Below are positions 59,452 to 64,000 of a DNA stretch of 64,000 nt, one piece after another. Position 1 is the first letter of the stretch. Each line of letters begins with the position of its first letter. Source of the DNA: Cystobasidiopsis lactophilus. Taxonomy: Eukaryota; Basidiomycota; Agaricostilbomycetes; Agaricostilbales; Chionosphaeraceae. The DNA is taken from contig BCIO01000001.1 of NCBI GenBank assembly GCA_001599975.1, positions 2,666,001-2,730,000 of the forward strand, given 5' to 3'. Position numbers and translations under genes: made by a program. The notes below the pieces were generated by a model. It saw only the letters and a program-made list of their open reading frames with translations, searched no databases and was not told the DNA's origin.

Positions 59452-59766
59452 GGCGACTCGGCACGTCCAACGAGGGGCCAACAGACACGCCTTCTGGCAG
59501 CCCCTCCGCCGTGTTCATGCTGGACTATTCTTTTCTCCTTCGCTTCTCTTTCACTTCTATATACGATTTGAGTGCGCCCGTGACCCTGTAGCATTCCCAC
59601 TATTTGTAGGGCCTGAGTTCCAAGCTAGTTCCGAGTATTTCACATCTTATATTAGAGCCAAAGTAAAACAAACTCTCGCAATGTATTATAACGTTTCAGT
59701 TCTGCGGGCATTTCAGGCCAAGTTTCGTACCAGGTGTGATGATTGCATTAAGAGTCCATTTTTGGC
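59452..59766. other. Convergent 3-prime region
   Basis: 315 bp between the stop of the Ser/Pro-rich gene and the ARP3 stop on the other strand. AT-rich compared with its surroundings (for example TTCACATCTTATATTAGAGC near 59639-59658), as expected for 3-prime ends with polyadenylation signals. Confidence 0.45.
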
Positions 59767-61641
59767 CTATGATGCCCCGGCAAAGACCGCGAATCGCCTC
59801 ACAAGCGAAGGCCCGTACTCCCTGTCAGAAAATCAGAACACCGGCGGACAGGCAGCCTGGCTGTAAAGAGAAGCCTACTGGTAATCTGCTTTCGAGTGGC
59901 AATACCCCGTGAACTCTGGCGTAGAGGCCAGCAGGCTGCCACCGTACCACACGGCATAGCGCTGCTTCTTGTGTGAAATCACATTGACTTCTACACCAGT
60001 AGACTGCGTTTGCAAGAGCCAAGAAAAAATCAGCAAAGCATCAACGAGGCACGGAAGCCAGAACAACACGCACCCTCATAAGGTTGCCCGATGAGACTTC
60101 CGAGTGAGAGATGCGGGTGTCGACTATCTGCTTGAGATCGCGCTGCAGCCTGCGGCCAAAGTATTCGAACATGGTGGATCCTCCGCTCAAGACGATGTTC
60201 TGCTCTAGGCGGTCAATACCCGCTGCCCCATCAGCACAGGAATGAAAGCTAACCTTGTATAGACCTCTTCGGACGTCGATGGGAGATGTTTGGATGACAT
60301 TGTCGACCACCTCGGGCAGAGGGGTCAAGAAATCGGACGAGTAGATTTCCGGGTTGAAGAAGACCTCAGGCGCCAGAAAGCGCTCGTAGCCAACATCTAT
60401 TGAGTACTTCTGCTCGATTCAAAAAAGCAATCAGAACCGGACAACAGGCGGCGACTGGGGAGCTGCCTTACCCGGCCGGTGACGGAGTGGATGCCGTTGT
60501 ACTTTTCAAACCATTTGGACGGTTCCGCGTCGTATTTGCCAAACTCCTTGACGATATCGCCGCACACGTAGGCGTGGTTTTCCTTGATGGTCTCCGCCAC
60601 TCTGAGGGCGTCTTCAGGCGGGATCATGGCGGATTCGCCTCGGTCGCGGAGCAGCTGCTGGGTGAAGAGCGTCAAGTCTCGGCCGGCAATGGGAATGTGC
60701 TTGATGGAGCTGCCAATCACGTAGCCTTCGGCGACGGGGATGACGTGGGTGACACCGTCGCCAGAGTCGATGACAGTACCGGTGAGCGTGCGGTCGGTGG
60801 TCTTGGAGGAAGACCAAGAGGCGGCGAGGGCAAGGACGGCTTGGACGGCGATGTAAAGGCCCTGGATGTTGAACGACTCGAAGAAGATCTCGGCGGTGTT
60901 CTCTCGGTTCTCAGGCGGGTTGAGCGGTGGCTCCGTCTGAATGTCGCGAGTGAGCGGCCGTTATGGAAGCTGCAAGTAACAGCAAAAGCGCACAAGAAGG
61001 AAATGGTGGTCTTCAGGCTCTGCCCTCATGTACTTGAAGATGCATTGTTCCCAAACTGCATCGGAGCACGGCCCGACCAAGTCAACCGGCCGTCCTGCTC
61101 ATAAAGGACATGCAGGCAACGTACAGCGCTCCATCTGATCCCAGTTCTCAATGACGCCGTGCTTGATAGGGTAGTCGAGCGCATAGGTCTTTGCGTGGTC
61201 GAGCGCCTCGTTCCCAATGTAGAAGTCCAGGTCCTCAATGCCCCTTTTGCTGGCCAAGTGCGACGAGGCCGATGAGAGCGCACCAGGCTTGGCGGGCACA
61301 GCAGGCCGCCCGGACGCCCCGGAGCCTCCTCCAGCCTTGGTCGCTATCGCAGTTGGAATCACGAACGACGGCTCCGGGTTGCTGGCAAAGCCCATCTGCA
61401 GCATCACCCGGATGAGCTCGTGGGTGCACTTTAGAAGGGACTGGGACATGCCTTCGTGTAACCCGCTGTGAGGCAGAGAAGGCAAGCGCGGCCTGGTCAG
61501 CGAGTGGCCCGAGTGCGGCCTTGGAAGGGAGAGCATCACGCACTGCCATTGTCCAGCACTGTGGCCCGCCCAGCGTCAGCATACGCAAGGTTGACCGCTC
61601 CTCAAGAACGCAGACGCACCGACAGGGGCCAAGGGAGACAT
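59767..61641 (-). CDS. ARP3: Actin-related protein 3 (ARP2/3 complex)
   Basis: Nucleates branched actin as part of ARP2/3. The start ATG 61641 gives MSPLAPV; a 61-nt intron joins VLDNG, and a further intron gives TGYTK. An intron with a GC donor (61396-61451, AAG|GCATGT) then leads to [20 protein letters not shown]. Later blocks are [83 protein letters not shown] and [20 protein letters not shown]. The last intron (57 nt, donor CA|GTAGGC) restores the family end [14 protein letters not shown] with stop 59769-59767. Without it the chain would end early at SKADYQ, so the spliced form is preferred. Divergent from OPI1. Confidence 0.93.
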
Positions 61642-61728
61642 GCTTTGGCCTCGGTGCTCCACTTGGTTCGGGTGCAAGCTTGGTCCCTTCCGCTGCAGCG
61701 ACGACGACCCCTCTGCTCTAAGCCACCG
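61642..61728. promoter_or_regulatory. 87-bp divergent promoter of ARP3 and OPI1
   Basis: Very short interval between divergent start codons (61641 and 61729). No TATA box. Contains GCAGCGACGACGACCCCTCT, a GAC-repeat-like stretch near 61696-61715. Confidence 0.45.
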
Positions 61729-63161
61729 ATGGAGCCGCTCAATGACAATGACCTGACCATCATTGAGGCCCTCGAGTCGCTGAGGTCGTCCAGGCGCACG
61801 TCCGTCTCGAGCAGTTCGCTCACAGCCGATTCCTCCATTTCACCTGCCAGCCTGGAGGAGGACGAGACGCCGATGACCTCGGTCTCGGACCTGCACGCCC
61901 TCAGCGACCAGCAGCTCTACGAAGATGAGAACCTGCTCAAAAGGGTCTCTCCCGTCCTCACAGGCGCCCTCCGGGTCTACGAGCGAGGGTGCGCGAGAGC
62001 TAGCCGAAAAACTCTATTGCCCCTCCTTTTGCTGAAAGCGAAAAATGCCACAGGCGCAACTCGTCCAGGGTGATGAAGTACGGCACCGACTTGGTCGAGT
62101 CTTCCGTGCACGCCATTGGCCGGCCGGTCCTGGGGCGGGTTGTGGGCGAGGCGTCCATGCGCCAGCTCGACGACTTTACAGCCCGCACCCTCAACCGCAA
62201 TTCGCCACCGCCTTCTGAGCCCGATATGGAGCCCGTCGCGTCGACCTCGAAAGTCCAGCAGCGAGAGCGAAGCAAGACGCCCCCAGACGCCGAGTTGCGG
62301 AGCCGCAAGCGAACCCGTCGCGTCACTCAAGAGATGGTTCCTGTCCAGCCCACTTTACAGCCTGAAGATACCCCTCGCTCTGCCTGGCAGACTGTCATGA
62401 CCGAGGCCGGCGGCATCGGGGCCGCCGTTTCTGAGGAATCGATGAACTCGCTCCTCTTCTGCCTCGACTGGGCCAAATTCGCCATCAACACCCTACAACA
62501 CCAGTCCTCCCTGCTGCAAGAGTTTGTGGTGTCCCTTGCGGAGCAGATCGAAGCCCAAAAGCACCGACCGCCAGGCGCCAATGGCTTGGCTTCCCACCCG
62601 AACCTGGACCAGCAAGAGCTGACGCTGCACAGGTTCAAGGACGAGGTGCTGGACACGGTCAAGAAGGCAGTCGACAACTTGTGCGCCATCGCGGGCAGCT
62701 GCCTTCCGTATCGTGCGAAGAAGGTCGTCAAGGAAACCATCATGTCGCTGCCGGTCAGCTGGGCAAACGAAGTGCAGGCCAGGCATCTGGAGCAAAGGGT
62801 GGCGGCGGATTCTGAAGGGTCGGAAAAGCTGACTTTCATCCAAACGGGCGCCCAGCGCATCTTGGTGTTTGTCGCGGAGGGCCTGCAGGCATTCAATCTG
62901 ATGGCGGCCATCTTCCAGGCTATCCTCGAGAAAGCCCACGCGTACGTTGTCTTCTCCTGTTAAGATTGCTTCGAAGTGTTGTCTGACAACATCGCCGCCT
63001 TTTCCAGATGGGTCGAAAGAATGCAGACTGTCCAGCGCTTGCGGAGCATTGGCATTTATGGCGATAGCCGACAGCCTCCCCAAGAAATCGCCTACGACCC
63101 GCCACTCCAGCAGCAAGCAGCTTATCCTCCCCCTTTCGGCCGAGCTACACCGATCGCATGA
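61729..63161 (+). CDS. OPI1: OPI1-type transcriptional repressor of phospholipid synthesis
   Basis: Homologue of yeast Opi1, which senses phosphatidic acid at the ER and represses inositol/choline-responsive genes. The start MEPLNDNDLTIIEALESLRS is followed by VLTGALRVYERG. An intron restores GVMKYGTDLVESSVHAIGRP, the Opi1 core block (here RPVLGRVVG). A basic stretch RSRKRTRRVTQEM could bind phosphatidic acid or serve as a nuclear signal. The C-terminal helical part (LLFCLDWAKFAINTLQHQSS ... FIQTGAQRILVFVAEGLQAF) ends with AWVERMQTVQRLRSIGIYGD after a last intron. Stop TGA is at 63159-63161. No obvious FFAT motif seen. Confidence 0.85.
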
Positions 63162-63413
63162 CAGCGAGTGCTTGCACTCCCCTCTCCCTCCCTTCGCTTT
63201 CATCTGTTCACGATTTGTCCCACCAATGTCTCTTTGGCGTTAGATGTCGACTTATGGCCTCGACTCATGACTCCCTGGCTGGAAGCCACCTGTGTGATTG
63301 AAGGGCAGAAAAACTGAACGGACGATGGAAAGTGCCCTCACTCTGTTCACGGTGGCTTCTCTTCTTTGTTTGGGAATTTGTGATCGTGATGTACATCTTG
63401 TCCTCGACCACCA
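63162..63413. other. Intergenic region before the right-edge gene
   Basis: 252 bp with pyrimidine-rich tracts; nothing else recognised. Confidence 0.35.
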
Positions 63414-64000
63414 ATGGTCGCTGCCACTGTTTTGACGAAAGAGCGTGGCGAAAAGGACTGGCGCAAAGTCAGAGAGGCGTTTCTGCCGGCAAGCAGCCAG
63501 CCTGAGGTGCCCAAACTCTTCGGTTCAAGCCCTGTCGACTTGCCTATCAAGCCATGCAATATGGCGGCTGCGCTGGCCACAGCCGCTCGGTTCGACAAGC
63601 TCTTGGGCACCGACGTCTACCAATCCGCTTTCATTGCCCAGCTGGTCGACAACCTGCAGTTGGAGGAGAGCGACCCGGCGACCGCCACCAGGCCTCCCAA
63701 GCTGATGGTACTGCCTCGTTGGAAGTCTGGCATTGTGCGCATGGATTGCGAGCATGTTCCAGTCATTGAAGAGCCCCTGCCGCCGCCGGAAGACTTCTCC
63801 TCGATCTTTCCCAACCCCTTTGGCGTCATGAGCGACGACAAGTGCCCAGTCTACCTGCACAAGCTCCGTTTTGAAGACGACAAAGGGCGCATCAACTACC
63901 TGGGCGTGCTGATTGGCAACCAGGCGCACAAGTCGGACGTCCTGGGGCTGTTTGGCTCGACATTGTCCACCGTCCAAGTGGTGGGCTCCAAGGTCTTGTG
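63414..64000 (+). CDS. Unknown protein, N-terminal part (runs off the right edge)
   Basis: The ATG at 63414 opens a long uninterrupted exon (MVAATVLTKERGEKDWRKVR) that continues past the window end. Hydrophilic N-terminus, then FDKLLGTDVYQSAFIAQLVD and a Pro-rich link (EEPLPPPEDFSSIF), then KCPVYLHKLRFEDDKGRINY. I recognise no family. An earlier ATG (63389) is in another frame that stops soon. The uninterrupted frame of nearly 600 nt and the spacing to OPI1 support it as a gene. Confidence 0.6.
   Translation, partial: MVAATVLTKERGEKDWRKVREAFLPASSQPEVPKLFGSSPVDLPIKPCNMAAALATAARFDKLLGTDVYQSAFIAQLVDNLQLEESDPATATRPPKLMVLPRWKSGIVRMDCEHVPVIEEPLPPPEDFSSIFPNPFGVMSDDKCPVYLHKLRFEDDKGRINYLGVLIGNQAHKSDVLGLFGSTLSTVQVVGSKVL

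Noticed and set aside
59871-59880. ARP3 seeming to end early at SKADYQ
   Set aside because: A 57-nt intron restores the conserved EYGPS end.
60400-61104. 234-aa plus-strand ORF within ARP3
   Set aside because: Antisense shadow of well-supported ARP3 exons.

Overview
The window looks like nuclear chromosomal DNA from a compact, intron-rich basidiomycete fungus. Introns are mostly 49-78 nt, exons can be only 7-20 nt long, and neighbouring genes sit tens to hundreds of bases apart. The gene content is typically fungal: AMPK beta, OPI1, ATG22, a MARVEL protein, a SPO71-like protein, IMA1 and ELP4. I lean towards Pucciniomycotina because of the intron density and compactness, but I cannot name a species. 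I recognised no rRNA, tRNA, CRISPR array, transposon or virus-derived element.

Layout. 1-10.5 kb: edge of an unknown gene, an Artemis/SNM1-type nuclease, a class 3 (diacylglycerol-type) lipase, pantothenate kinase, Elongator subunit ELP4 and a conserved fungal membrane protein. 10.5-26 kb: mitochondrial ribosomal protein uS12m, a SPO71-like double-PH protein, APC4, a RhoGEF, a UBP1-like deubiquitinase and the AMPK beta subunit. 26-36 kb: an acyltransferase, RAC1, an HNH-like zinc protein, a MARVEL protein and a golgin-like coiled-coil protein. 36-45.6 kb: an unknown protein with ambiguous bases, CCT7, a BRCT-BRCT-pRiA4b ORF3 fusion and a very intron-rich secreted protein. 45.7-54.2 kb: IMA1, two tandem ATG22-like transporters, a PhyH dioxygenase and a peroxisomal-type carrier. 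54.4-64 kb: an unknown membrane protein, a 2.1 kb stretch with no recognisable gene, an unknown Ser/Pro-rich protein, ARP3, OPI1 and the start of an unknown gene.

The genes are mainly housekeeping and do not form one pathway. Several concern lipids (lipase, CoA synthesis, acyltransferase, PhyH, peroxisomal carrier, OPI1) or cell polarity (RhoGEF, RAC1, ARP3), but they are interleaved with unrelated genes.

The most unusual locus is 40621-42629. It joins an N-terminal tail, two BRCT units carried by two exons of exactly equal length (253 nt), and a plasmid pRiA4b ORF3-like domain of bacterial mobile-element ancestry. Other oddities are three likely GC-AG introns, a 9-nt exon that carries the P-loop lysine of RAC1, and convergent genes whose stop codons abut or overlap. 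Exon boundaries were worked out by eye from splice signals, reading-frame continuity and family motifs. For five genes (Artemis-like, RAC1, HNH-like, MARVEL, BRCT fusion) all exons were summed and give an intact frame.
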